Source of the DNA: Nonomuraea sp. NEAU-A123
GTDB taxonomy: Bacteria; Actinomycetota; Actinomycetes; Streptosporangiales; Streptosporangiaceae
NCBI RefSeq assembly: GCF_018603905.1
Contig: NZ_JAHFZZ010000013.1
Coordinates: 186,001-250,000, forward strand
Reading direction: 5' to 3'
Length of the DNA stretch: 64,000 bases
Below the pieces are notes generated by a model. That model was given only the letters and a program-made list of their open reading frames with translations, had not been told where the DNA came from and ran no database searches. This document shows, in pieces, positions 16,338-23,853 of the stretch; position 1 is the first letter of the stretch; each line of letters begins with the position of its first letter. A program made the translations under genes and the position numbers.

Positions 16338-17228
16338 TCAGCGGATACCACGCGCCGTCTTCGGCGCGGGCCACCAGGCCGCGTCTGAGATCGGGGTCGC
16401 CGGCGAGCCGGTGAGCCGGGGGACGACATCGGTGACCACGGAGACCTCGCCCTTCTCGATCGCCTGGAACCACGAGATCCAGGTCTCGATCTGTTCCCCG
16501 CTGATGCCCAGTCGCCATCGCCGCGCGAAGGCTTCCTCAAGGGTCTCGGTTTCGAAGCGGTAGGGCCGGCCGGTGGCCGCGGCGATCCGGGTGACCGCTT
16601 CGTCGAGGGTCAGGGCCTCGGGCCCGGTGATCTCAAGGATCGCGCCGTCGTGCTCGGAGCGGGGACCCTCGTCGAGGGCGACGGCCGTGATCACGTCGGC
16701 GATGTCCTCATGGGTGACGAAGGCGGCCCGGCCGGCGCTCGCGGGACCGCTCACGACGAACTCCTCGTTGGCGAGGGCGGCCGGCGTCGACGCGTAGATG
16801 CCCGCCCGGAGCACCGTGTGACGGACCCCGGCCCCTGCCAGGAACTGTTCGGTCAGCCACTGGTCGCGGGCGTTGACATAGGTGGCGGTGGGCGCCGCGC
16901 CGACGAGCGACACATACAGGACCCGGTTCACGCCGACCGCGATCGCGGCCTCGACCGCGGTGGCGTGTTCCTCCAGCCGGCGCCCCGTACGGTGTCCGGA
17001 GACCAGGATGAGGGTCGACGCACCCTCGAGCGCCTGACGCATGTCCGAGGCGTCGGCGTAGGCGGCCGGACCGCGTCGCTGGGCGCCTGGCAGCTCGGGC
17101 ATGCGGTCGGGGCTGCGCCCGACGAGGAGTTGGGGGACGCCATGGCCGGCGAGTCGGGCCGCGACCCGGCTGCCCAGCGCCCCGGTCACCCCAGTGACCG
17201 CCACGGTGGCGTGGTTCCCCTCAGACAT
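16338..17228 (-). CDS. NmrA-like NAD(P)-binding reductase (extended/atypical SDR)
   Basis: The product is 296 residues. The nucleotide motif T-G-V-T-G-A-L-G lies at residues 12-19, and the V-L-Y-V-S-L-V-G-A block near residue 104 replaces a catalytic Tyr-Lys pair. This is typical of the NmrA/azoreductase-like atypical SDR group (quinone-reductase relatives). The C-terminal half ends with a P-x-S-D-A-A-W-W pattern often seen in actinomycete members. Likely an NADPH-dependent reductase or a redox-sensing protein. It is convergent with the SDR gene and monocistronic. Confidence 0.82.
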   Translation of the reverse strand: MSEGNHATVAVTGVTGALGSRVAARLAGHGVPQLLVGRSPDRMPELPGAQRRGPAAYADASDMRQALEGASTLILVSGHRTGRRLEEHATAVEAAIAVGVNRVLYVSLVGAAPTATYVNARDQWLTEQFLAGAGVRHTVLRAGIYASTPAALANEEFVVSGPASAGRAAFVTHEDIADVITAVALDEGPRSEHDGAILEITGPEALTLDEAVTRIAAATGRPYRFETETLEEAFARRWRLGISGEQIETWISWFQAIEKGEVSVVTDVVPRLTGSPATPISDAAWWPAPKTARGIR

Positions 17229-17460
17229 GGATCCCCCTCCAGCCCCCGGGCCACTGTCGATCGCGGAACCCCAGCTTCCGATGACGTACCTGGAAGTGGA
17301 TCACAGGCGAAGGTACGACGCAAGCATCCCAAGCGCCGCTCGCAAGGCTCCGACCTGCCGAAACGGCGAACGAACCGGGCACGTCCCGCACATGCGACCG
17401 AGTTCTACCGCACCACAACCACCACGTCTCAGGCAGGTCTGGCCGAACACGTTTAGTGGT

Positions 17461-17575
17461 CGCAGGCGGCTGACCGCCTGACCAGTCTGGAAGTCGCGCC
17501 ACACCGCGGCGGCGAGTGCCAGGACGCGCTGAGCTACACCTACGGCGACACCCTCCACTGCCTCGGTACTACCGG
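17461..17575 (-). pseudogene. Possible C-terminal remnant of a transposase
   Basis: In the 600-base gap between the NmrA-like and BP74-like genes, the minus strand reads V-A-Q-R-V-L-A-L-A-A-A-V-W-R-D-F-Q-T-G-Q-A-V. It resembles the closing helix of IS982/IS5-type transposases (V-A-Q-R-L-L-A-L-A-A-x-I-W-H-N-W). Nothing upstream in frame supports a whole transposase, and no terminal inverted repeats were seen. The rest of 17229-17775 shows no other feature. Confidence 0.3.
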
Positions 17576-17775
17576 CCTGAGCGGGCGAATCCCCTTGTAC
17601 CTTTCGCATTGCGGCGATCATGGGGACGGTCAGGGAGTTCCTGTCGTGGTGCTGCCCGCAGGGGCGGGCGCCGCCGACGCTGATCTTCCCCGTCAGGTCT
17701 GCGTGTTGAAGTTCTTGCCGCGGCCGACATCCGAAGACGGACGTTCTCGCGGAAGCTGCTTCTCTGCGCATGGGG

Positions 17776-17806
17776 GCGGCCCCTGGATCGGTTCTCCAGG
17801 GGCCGC
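17776..17806 (-). terminator. Hairpin terminator of the BP74-like gene
   Basis: A perfect 11-bp G+C-rich stem (17776-17786 with 17796-17806, 9-nt loop) lies 21 bases beyond the stop at 17827. Confidence 0.7.
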
Positions 17807-17826
17807 GGTGGCAGAGGACGTCGGGT

Positions 17827-18252
17827 CTAAGGAAGTTCGCGCACGAGCCTGGAAGTCCAGGGGCACCAGATGAGGCCGGGCAGGAACGGGCCGCCGGCCT
17901 CGTCCAGATGCTCTTCGACGTAGGGGATGGTCGCGTCGCAGATCTCGAATGCGTCGCTGAAGAAGTCGACGGTGCCGGGGTGGAGGTAGTAGCTCCAGGG
18001 GCGGTTGTAGGGAGCGGGGCGCTTGACGATCCGTCCCATGATGTGTGGCTCGTCCGTGGTCGTGCCGCTGAGCAGGTTCCGGGCATGCTGGATCTTCGCG
18101 GCGTCGGTGAGCTGGACGACGAACCGCTCGCCGGTGATGTCGGCGAACTCGAAGTAGGCCGGGGCCGCTGCCTGGGCGGGCGCAGGGGCGGCGAAGCCGA
18201 GCACGACGATGGCGGCGAGAGCCGTGGCGATCTTGGTCAGGATGCCGTACAT
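17827..18252 (-). CDS. Secreted BP74-like domain protein
   Basis: The product is 141 residues. A Sec signal peptide (about residues 1-28, ending A-Q-A-A-A) is followed by one domain of about 110 residues: Y-F-E-F-A-D-I-T-G-E-R-F, L-T-D-A-A-K-I-Q-H-A-R, P-Y-N-R-P-W-S-Y-Y-L, I-C-D-A-T and W-C-P-W-T-S-R-L-V. This is the pattern of the BP74 N-terminal domain, first described in calmodulin-binding proteins of Dictyostelium and common as small exported proteins in actinomycetes. Two Cys could form a disulfide. Function in bacteria is not established. The promoter region carries a striking inverted repeat. Confidence 0.75.
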   Translation of the reverse strand: MYGILTKIATALAAIVVLGFAAPAPAQAAAPAYFEFADITGERFVVQLTDAAKIQHARNLLSGTTTDEPHIMGRIVKRPAPYNRPWSYYLHPGTVDFFSDAFEICDATIPYVEEHLDEAGGPFLPGLIWCPWTSRLVRELP

Positions 18253-18258
18253 GGAGGC

Positions 18259-18318
18259 CTTTCACTAGATGTGATTACTGTGAGTTATTTTTACATGCGT
18301 TAAGTAATCACATGAAAG
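18259..18318. promoter_or_regulatory. Extended AT-rich inverted repeat upstream of the BP74-like gene
   Basis: ATGTGATTACT (18269-18279) pairs perfectly with AGTAATCACAT (18303-18313). The pairing resumes after a 5-nt bulge, with CTTTC at 18259-18263 against GAAAG at 18314-18318. The 23-base centre is AT-rich. It sits immediately before the ribosome site of the BP74-like gene, so it could be a two-half-site operator or a 5'-UTR structure. Confidence 0.5.
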
Positions 18319-18399
18319 CTAGAGCGGCCCCTGACGTCACAGTGATAACGCTGTCACCGCCCGCGTGCGGCCTTCCGGGTGGCTGTCTCTGATCCCGAG

Positions 18400-18423
18400 C
18401 GTCTGCGTCGCGAGTCGCAGACG
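18400..18423. terminator. Hairpin in the gap after the WYL regulator
   Basis: An 8-bp perfect inverted repeat, CGTCTGCG (18400-18407) with CGCAGACG (18416-18423), is the only structure seen in the gap 18319-18603. It may end the WYL-regulator message, although it lies about 180 bases past the stop. Confidence 0.3.
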
Positions 18424-18603
18424 ACGCGGACTCGCGATGGCCGGGGAGTGAAGACATTCACTCAGCGTCGACGATGCAATGGGGTGACGTTCGGCTCCGG
18501 CAACTCCAACTGCTGCCGCAGAAAAACCCGGACACACGTTCGAGACAGCATGCCGCGAAGGCCAGGATTCGGGCTGACGCCAAGGGAGCCTTGCCGATAC
18601 CCG

Positions 18604-19605
18604 TCAGACGTGAGGCGGACTTCGCCGGGCCGAAGACATGAGTCGGTTGGCGAGCTCCGCGACGAGGTCGCGGAGCTCGTCCGGTTGCTCGATGACGAAC
18701 GGCCGGTCCAGCGAAGCGAGCACGCCCGGCAGCCAGTCAAGCCGTTCGGCGTGGACCTCGACACGGGACCACTGCCTGGTGTCCGAATCCGCGCCGCTCG
18801 CGGACGGTGACTCCTCCACGATCGCGACGCTGGCCGGAAGCCGGGTACGGATTTGCTCGGCTGTCCCCTGGATCCGCAGAGTCACCTCGTGTCGGTACGG
18901 AGCGGTGGCGAGCGCTGTCAGGACGCGCTTCGCCGGATCGAGTCCAACAGGCGGCTCAAACGATCCGGGCAGAGTTCTCGTACCGGTAATGCGATCCAGC
19001 CGGAACGTCCGGTCCTCGCCGATCGCGAGATCTGCACCCGTCACGTACCAGTTGCCCGAGTGGGCGACGAGCCCGTAGGGGTGCAGCGTACGTTCGCTGC
19101 GCCGGCCGTCGGCGGCGGTGTACCGGATCGAGATCGGCCGGTTATGGCGCACCGCGTCGGCGATCGAGAGCAGGACGCCGGTCTCCGGGGCGGTCAACTC
19201 GCCGGGCGGAGCCGTGAAGGCGAGGGAGTCGAGCACGGCGTCGAGTCTGCGGCCGAGCCGCTCTGGCAGCACCCGCCGGATCTTGGCCGCCGCCGTCTCA
19301 CTCGCCGTGCCGGTGGCCGTCATCAAGCCGGCCCGCCGACCCGCGACCAGGCCGAGCAGCACGGCGAGCGCTTCGTCATCGCTCAGCATGAGCGGCGGCA
19401 TGCGGTAACCGCGGGCGAGCCGGTAGCCGCCGTAGCGGCCGCGCACGGACTCGACGGGCACGTCGAGGTCGATGAGGTGGTCGACGTAGCGTCGCACCGT
19501 ACGCTCATCGACCTCGAGCCTGTCGGCGAGTTCGGCCAGGGTTCGAAGGCCGCCCGCTTGCAGGAGCTCCAGCAGGGCGAGCACGCGGGCAGTGGGTCGG
19601 GACAT
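18604..19605 (-). CDS. YafY/PafBC-type regulator with HTH and WYL domains
   Basis: The product is 333 residues. An N-terminal DeoR-like winged helix-turn-helix (L-A-L-L-E-L-L-Q, then L-E-V-D-E-R-T-V-R-R-Y-V) covers residues 1-60. The WYL domain spans about residues 140-215 and contains the G-R-R-S-E-R-T-L-H-P-Y-G-L-V and G-N-W-Y-V-T-G motifs, and a WCX extension follows. WYL regulators sense ligands or nucleic acids and often control the divergent gene, here a VOC protein. The 93-base gap holds an inverted repeat. Confidence 0.9.
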   Translation of the reverse strand: MSRPTARVLALLELLQAGGLRTLAELADRLEVDERTVRRYVDHLIDLDVPVESVRGRYGGYRLARGYRMPPLMLSDDEALAVLLGLVAGRRAGLMTATGTASETAAAKIRRVLPERLGRRLDAVLDSLAFTAPPGELTAPETGVLLSIADAVRHNRPISIRYTAADGRRSERTLHPYGLVAHSGNWYVTGADLAIGEDRTFRLDRITGTRTLPGSFEPPVGLDPAKRVLTALATAPYRHEVTLRIQGTAEQIRTRLPASVAIVEESPSASGADSDTRQWSRVEVHAERLDWLPGVLASLDRPFVIEQPDELRDLVAELANRLMSSARRSPPHV

Positions 19606-19624
19606 GTTCCCAAGTGTCCTGCAG

Positions 19625-19649
19625 ATACTGGGCGGTTTCTGTCCAGTAT
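19625..19649. promoter_or_regulatory. Inverted repeat between WYL regulator and VOC gene
   Basis: ATACTGG (19625-19631) and CCAGTAT (19643-19649) form a 7-bp inverted repeat with an 11-base centre, midway in the divergent promoter. The spacing is that of a typical dimeric winged-helix operator, probably bound by the WYL regulator. Confidence 0.5.
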
Positions 19650-19698
19650 TGCTCGTAACGTGTGGTCAGAAGCACTGACCTACCTGGAGAGAACCGCC

Positions 19699-20097
19699 AT
19701 GAACCTCGTCTCGATCCGCATCATCACCGCCGATGTCGCCCGCCTCGTCGGCTTTTACGAGCGCGCCACCGGAGTCCAGGCGAGCTGGGCCAACGATGAC
19801 TTCGCCGAACTCAACACCGCCTCGGCCACTCTCGCGATCGGCAGCACCCGTACCGTGCCGCTGTTCGCGCCTGGCTGCGCCGAGCCGGCCCAGAACCGCA
19901 GCGTCATCATCGAGTTCCTCGTCGACGACGTGGACAGCGTGCACGAGAAGCTGACCGACTTCGTGGCGGACTTTGTCAACGAGCCCACGACGATGCCCTG
20001 GGGAAACCGCTCGCTCCTGTTGCGCGACCCCGACGGCAACCTCGTCAACTTCTTCACCCCCGTCACCCCGGCCGCCATCGAGAAATTCGCTCGCTGA
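19699..20097 (+). CDS. VOC-family (glyoxalase/bleomycin-resistance-like) protein
   Basis: The product is 132 residues with two beta-alpha-beta-beta-beta repeats. The N-terminal half opens with V-S-I-R-I-I-T-A-D-V-A-R-L-V-G-F-Y-E, and the C-terminal half closes with L-L-R-D-P-D-G-N-L-V-N-F-F, the standard VOC signature including the metal-site region. Family members are metal-dependent lyases, dioxygenases or drug-binding proteins; which one cannot be told. A GGAGAG-type site precedes the ATG. It was probably followed in the same message by a DUF664 gene that is now broken. Confidence 0.87.
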   Translation: MNLVSIRIITADVARLVGFYERATGVQASWANDDFAELNTASATLAIGSTRTVPLFAPGCAEPAQNRSVIIEFLVDDVDSVHEKLTDFVADFVNEPTTMPWGNRSLLLRDPDGNLVNFFTPVTPAAIEKFAR

Positions 20098-20111
20098 CGA
20101 TCCGGGGCTTG

Positions 20112-20246
20112 ATGCCGGCAGGAGTTCAGCGGGGCCATCGTCGGGCAGCGGGGCTGCTGATGTCCCTGGAGGCGCAGCGCGCCAGCGTTCTCGCGATCGT
20201 GGATGGCCTCGAGGTCGAGGCCTTGTCGACCGCGATCCTGCCCTCG
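20112..20246 (+). pseudogene. N-terminal half of an interrupted DinB/DUF664 gene
   Basis: Fifteen bases after the VOC stop the plus strand reads MSLEAQRASVLAIVDGLE (ATG at 20160; the frame is open from 20112), then E-A-L-S-T-A-I-L-P-S. This is the start of DUF664/DinB-superfamily proteins, which continue G-W-T-P-L-G-L. Similarity stops after L-P-S at about 20246. The matching C-terminal half lies at 22403-22599, beyond the RloB/AAA cassette. DUF664 proteins are four-helix metal-binding relatives of mycothiol-dependent enzymes. Confidence 0.6.
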
Positions 20247-20376
20247 CCCGTGGAGGGGGTCAGGCGGTGGAGAAGACGACCGGTGGGGCGTCGGAAAACC
20301 AAGATCTGGGCAGGCGTCAGTCGAGACAGCTGTCTTGTGCCGAGACGGTCGGCGCACCGCCAAGAGTCTTACGCGG

Positions 20377-20985
20377 TCAGGGATTAATCGCCTCAAGCAG
20401 GTCGCCCATGGTGGACGAGGGGTTGTCATTGGGGAACAAGCTCTGATTCCGCGCGTGACGGATGGCCAACAAAGACGCGCGCTCCGACGCCGCATGCCGG
20501 TGTTGCACGTATTGATCGGCGTCGATCCTCTTCCCGAAGCGTCCGTCGAGTTTACGACTCTTCCGTTCGGCTTCGCTGGTATTCATAAACGCCGTCTGAT
20601 CTTCAAAATGAAGGATCAACCACAGCTCGAAACAAGGATTCGAGATCGCCAGGCGAATTCCGTGCTCATCCGCCAACCGGATGGCCTGCTTTAGGTTTGG
20701 ATGGTTCTTGGGCCACTCGACATCGAACACACACCAGCACTCATCGACTTCGTCATCACGGCTTCGCTCGACCGCTCGCTGCACCAGGGTGAACGGAACC
20801 CCCTGTTCAGGGTGGATCTCAATGTTGATCGAGGTGTTGGCGCGAACATCCGGGAGCCGCTTCAGCCCATTGATGTAGTCGGGTTCCGAGGCTTCGCCTT
20901 CGCAGAACACAACAATGGTCTTGCGTTCTGGACGGTTGGCGGTCCTCCGCCTGAGGTCCTTCGCCTTAGTTCTTCTCGGCGCCAT
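20377..20985 (-). CDS. RloB-family protein (Toprim-like, anti-phage associated)
   Basis: The product is 202 residues. RloB hallmarks are T-I-V-V-F-C-E-G-E-A-S-E-P-D-Y near residue 23, C-W-C-V-F-D-V-E-W near residue 84, and the strong I-S-N-P-C-F-E-L-W-L-I-L-H-F near residue 113. Glu in CEGE and the acidic pair in F-D-V-E match the positions of Toprim-type metal ligands. The ATG is five bases downstream of the AAA ATPase stop, so the two are one unit. RloB with a RloA-like ATPase occurs in restriction-modification islands and resembles the two-gene abortive-infection system AbiL. The defence role is inferred from the family. Confidence 0.85.
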   Translation of the reverse strand: MAPRRTKAKDLRRRTANRPERKTIVVFCEGEASEPDYINGLKRLPDVRANTSINIEIHPEQGVPFTLVQRAVERSRDDEVDECWCVFDVEWPKNHPNLKQAIRLADEHGIRLAISNPCFELWLILHFEDQTAFMNTSEAERKSRKLDGRFGKRIDADQYVQHRHAASERASLLAIRHARNQSLFPNDNPSSTMGDLLEAINP

Positions 20986-20990
20986 CTCAA

Positions 20991-22283
20991 CTAGCCGATC
21001 AGCCCGAGAGCGCGGAGAATTTCCGCGCGGTCGACATCCGGCAGCGCACCGAACCGCCCATGCAAATACGCTTTCTCCAGGTTTTGTGACTTTCTCACCC
21101 GCTCGCCGGCGAATTCGGCCAGTGCGCCGAGCCGGGTCGCGCCGTCCTCCGCCTTCTCCGTCAACCAGACCTCATCGCGGTTGAGGTGGTTGAGCAGACT
21201 GGTGTCGTGCGAGGTGAAGATCAGCTGCGCGCCCTTGGGGTTTGTCGCCGGGTCGTGAAACAGCCGGATCAGCTGCATGGACAACGTTGGATGCAGGCTC
21301 GCGTCCAGTTCGTCGAACAGCAGCAGCGAACCGGACCTGAGCGCGGCCAACACGGGCCCGATGAGCTGGAACCAGGTGCGCGTACCCTCCGACTCCTGCG
21401 CGAAGTCAAGCGGGACCCTCTCATGAGCCGCCCGGTGGACGAGGCGGACAGTGCGTTGTGTCCGCATGCGCGCCGACTCGGGACTGCCCTCCGGATGGGA
21501 GACCTCGGGCTCGTCGATCACCACGTCGTCGATGCCCATGTCGGCCAGCCGGAGCAAGGCCAACGCCTGAGTACGATCCGCCGGAGAAGGCCTGTCCAGT
21601 TCCTCGAATCCCGGCAACGCGAACTGGTCGCGATCGGAGAGCTCTTCGAACCAACGAAGGGTCGAACGTGCCGGAGCGAGATTCACGGGACGCCGACCAC
21701 GCGACTTCAGCCCGAGCGTCTGCGCCGCGAGGAGGTCGCGAGCGAAACCGGAGACGAGCGGCTCATCGAATCGCCGGGCGATCGACAGGGCGAGCGCGCG
21801 CGGCGTCAACAGTTCGCGGGTGCCGGACAGGTTCCCGAGACCGCGCTGGAGCTTGAACTCCTCCCCTTCACGTTCGAAAATCCGTCGCCGCTTCTTCTCC
21901 GGGTAGTGGAACAGACCCTCGTAGCGGACCGCACGCCGATCAAGTTCGACGATGTACTCGAACCGCACTCCCGATACGACGGACTCGATGGTGAACTCCG
22001 AAGGACGGGCCTCTCCACCGGCAAACGCGAACGGCTCGACGGGGATCTCGTCGTCCCAGAAACGCAGCGAATCCCGGACGGCGGTCCGCAACCAGGTCAG
22101 CGCAGCGATGACATTCGACTTGCCAGAGGCGTTCGGACCGAAGACGGCCGCGACGGGCAGCAGACTCTCGCCCAGGTTGGGCACCGGACGCGCCTCCGCC
22201 CGATCTCGATCGACGGCGACCATCGACAATTCGACGGGATCGAGTACTGAGCGAAAGTTCGCCACCTCGAACCGGATCAGCAC
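20991..22283 (-). CDS. AAA-family ATPase (AAA_21, RloA/AbiLi-like), partner of RloB
   Basis: The product is 430 residues from a GTG at 22283 with a GAGGGG site; the start gives the usual opening L-I-R-F-E-V-A-N-F-R-S. Walker A is F-G-P-N-A-S-G-K-S-N near residue 50, the Walker B region is S-L-L-L-F-D-E-L-D-A-S-L-H-P near residue 310, and the H-loop is F-T-S-H-D. This is the SMC/OLD-like AAA_15/21 group used as the sensor in several phage-defence systems (AbiL, PARIS, Septu). It should sense infection and activate the RloB effector. The GTG start rules out the long upstream extension of the open frame. Confidence 0.87.
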   Translation of the reverse strand: MLIRFEVANFRSVLDPVELSMVAVDRDRAEARPVPNLGESLLPVAAVFGPNASGKSNVIAALTWLRTAVRDSLRFWDDEIPVEPFAFAGGEARPSEFTIESVVSGVRFEYIVELDRRAVRYEGLFHYPEKKRRRIFEREGEEFKLQRGLGNLSGTRELLTPRALALSIARRFDEPLVSGFARDLLAAQTLGLKSRGRRPVNLAPARSTLRWFEELSDRDQFALPGFEELDRPSPADRTQALALLRLADMGIDDVVIDEPEVSHPEGSPESARMRTQRTVRLVHRAAHERVPLDFAQESEGTRTWFQLIGPVLAALRSGSLLLFDELDASLHPTLSMQLIRLFHDPATNPKGAQLIFTSHDTSLLNHLNRDEVWLTEKAEDGATRLGALAEFAGERVRKSQNLEKAYLHGRFGALPDVDRAEILRALGLIG

Positions 22284-22402
22284 ATCGACCCCTCTTCCTG
22301 CATCGACGGAGCCATCATAGCTATGATTCCGTCGATTCCTTGCGGATATCGGCATCTGCCTGCGTGTGTGACGCGAGCAGGGCCTCGCAGCCTTTCTCGG
22401 TC

Positions 22403-22599
22403 GGAGCGCAGTGCGAGCGGTCCAACGCAGTCCTCGCCGCGACCCCTCTGTCGACGCCCCCACAGGGACATCACCCAAGTCCGCTCGGAGACGAGGTCAC
22501 CGAGCTGCGGCGGATCGTCCTGCACATGATCGAGGAGACCGCACGCCACGCGGGCCACCTCGACGTCGCACGCGAGCTACTCGATGGAAAGGACGAGAC
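22403..22599 (+). pseudogene. C-terminal half of the interrupted DinB/DUF664 gene
   Basis: The plus strand reads Q-C-E-R-S-N-A-V-L-A-A-T-P-L-S-T-P-P, then D-E-V-T-E-L-R-R-I-V-L-H-M-I-E-E-T-A-R-H and A-G-H-L-D-V-A-R-E-L-L-D-G. This is the conserved end of DUF664 proteins, including the HMIEETARHAGH metal-site helix. There is no start upstream in a sensible context. It completes the fragment at 20112-20246; about 60 middle codons are missing. Downstream (22600-22848) only hairpins are seen. Confidence 0.65.
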
Positions 22600-22730
22600 T
22601 CGGGTCTCGATAGGCTGTTTCGCCTCTGTTGTCGGGCGGGACGGACCGGCCAGTTCAGACGCCTCCGACTGGACGGCCGAATCGGCTCAGAAGTCAGCCG
22701 GTCCTTCCGCCGGGCAAGGCCGGGGTGCGC

Positions 22731-22767
22731 GAGGGGCGGGAGCCCCTCGCCCGGGGGCGAAGCCCCC
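22731..22767. terminator. Two adjacent short hairpins
   Basis: GAGGGGC-4-GCCCCTC (22731-22748) is followed by GGGGGC-3-GCCCCC (22753-22767). They lie about 80-115 bases beyond the stop of the minus-strand sugar operon and probably terminate it. Confidence 0.5.
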
Positions 22768-22848
22768 AAAGAAGCACGCCTGAGCGTCATTCGCGCGAAG
22801 CGTGCCCCACCGGGAGGCCCACGCTTGTGAGCCCCCGGCGAGAAGGCG

Positions 22849-23853
22849 TCAGGTGGTGGAGAAGGCCGCGTCGAAGGCGGTGGTCGGTGGGGTGATGGAG
22901 TTGAGGCCACGGATGTACCCCAGCGCCTCCCGCGCCCCGTCCAGCCGATCCATCCCCGCGTCCTCCCACTCGATCGAGATGGGCCCGCTGTACCCGATCG
23001 AGTTGAGCGCCCGGAAGCAGTCCTCCCAGGCCACGTCTCCGCGCCCGGTGGAGACGAAGTCCCAGCCGCGTCGCATGTCCGCCCACGGCAGGTGGGAGGA
23101 GAGGCGGCCGCGGCGGCCGTCGCCGACGCGGACGCGGGTGTCCTTGCAGTCCACGTGGTAGATCCGGTCGGCGAAGTCCAGGATGAACGCCACCGGGTCG
23201 AGGTCCTGCCAGACCATGTGGGACGGGTCCCAGTTGAGGCCGAACGCGGGACGGTGGCCGATGGCCTCCAGCGTGCGCTGGGTCGTCACGTAGTCGTAGG
23301 CGATCTCGCTGGGGTGGATCTCGTGGGCGAACCGGACCCCGACCTCGTCGAAGACGTCGAGGATGGGGTTCCAGCGGTCCGCGAAGTCCTGGTAGCCCGC
23401 CTCCACCATCGAGGCCGGCACCGGCGGGAACATGGCCACCGTGTGCCAGATCGACGACCCGGTGAAGCCGACCACCGTGTCGACACCCAGCAGGGCCGCG
23501 GCTCGCGCCGTGTTCTTCATGTCCTCGGCGGCCGCCTGGCGTACGGACTCGGGGTCGCCCGAGCCCCAGATGCGGGCGGGCAGGATGGCCTTGTGGCGCT
23601 CGTCAATGGGGTGGTCGCAGACGGCCTGGCCGACAAGGTGGTTGGAGATGGTCCACACCTTGAGGCCATGCTTGTCGAGTTGCGCCTGCTTCGCGGAGAC
23701 GTACGACGGGTCCGCGATCGCCTGCGCCACGTCGAAGTGGTCGCCGGAGCAGGCGATCTCGAGGCCGTCGTAGCCCCATTCGGCGGCCAGCCGGCAGACC
23801 TCCTCGAACGGCAGGTCGGCCCACTGGCCGGTGAACAATGTGACCGGTCTCAT
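22849..23853 (-). CDS. Sugar phosphate isomerase/epimerase (xylose-isomerase-like TIM barrel)
   Basis: The product is 334 residues. It has AP-endonuclease-2/TIM-barrel landmarks: W-G-Y-D-G-L-E-I-A near residue 30, F-A-H-E-I-H-P near residue 177, L-N-W-D-P-S-H near residue 215, H-V-D-C-K-D near residue 245 and I-S-I-E-W-E-D near residue 295. The Glu, Asp and His residues in these blocks are the usual metal ligands. It probably isomerises or epimerises a keto-sugar or inositol derivative produced by the adjacent oxidoreductase, whose stop it overlaps as ATGA. Last gene of the ROK-controlled operon. Confidence 0.88.
   Translation of the reverse strand: MRPVTLFTGQWADLPFEEVCRLAAEWGYDGLEIACSGDHFDVAQAIADPSYVSAKQAQLDKHGLKVWTISNHLVGQAVCDHPIDERHKAILPARIWGSGDPESVRQAAAEDMKNTARAAALLGVDTVVGFTGSSIWHTVAMFPPVPASMVEAGYQDFADRWNPILDVFDEVGVRFAHEIHPSEIAYDYVTTQRTLEAIGHRPAFGLNWDPSHMVWQDLDPVAFILDFADRIYHVDCKDTRVRVGDGRRGRLSSHLPWADMRRGWDFVSTGRGDVAWEDCFRALNSIGYSGPISIEWEDAGMDRLDGAREALGYIRGLNSITPPTTAFDAAFSTT

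Larger units (their letters stand above)
20259..22864. repeat. 17-bp near-perfect direct repeats bracketing the RloB/AAA region
   Basis: GTCAGGCGGTGGAGAAG at 20259-20275 recurs with one mismatch as GTCAGGTGGTGGAGAAG at 22848-22864. The left copy begins 13 bases after the break point in the DUF664 gene. The right copy lies in the last codons of the sugar isomerase gene. They could mark an excision or recombination event, or be coincidental. Confidence 0.3.

Noticed and set aside
20377..22283. PARIS identification for the AAA/effector pair
   Set aside because: The effector has the RloB S-N-P-C-F-E-L-W signature and not a DUF4435 one, so the AbiL/RloAB type fits better.
22600..22848. Possible small gene after the DUF664 relic
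   Set aside because: Frames here are Pro/Arg/Gly-rich and dominated by two terminator-like hairpins; no start with a ribosome site is convincing.
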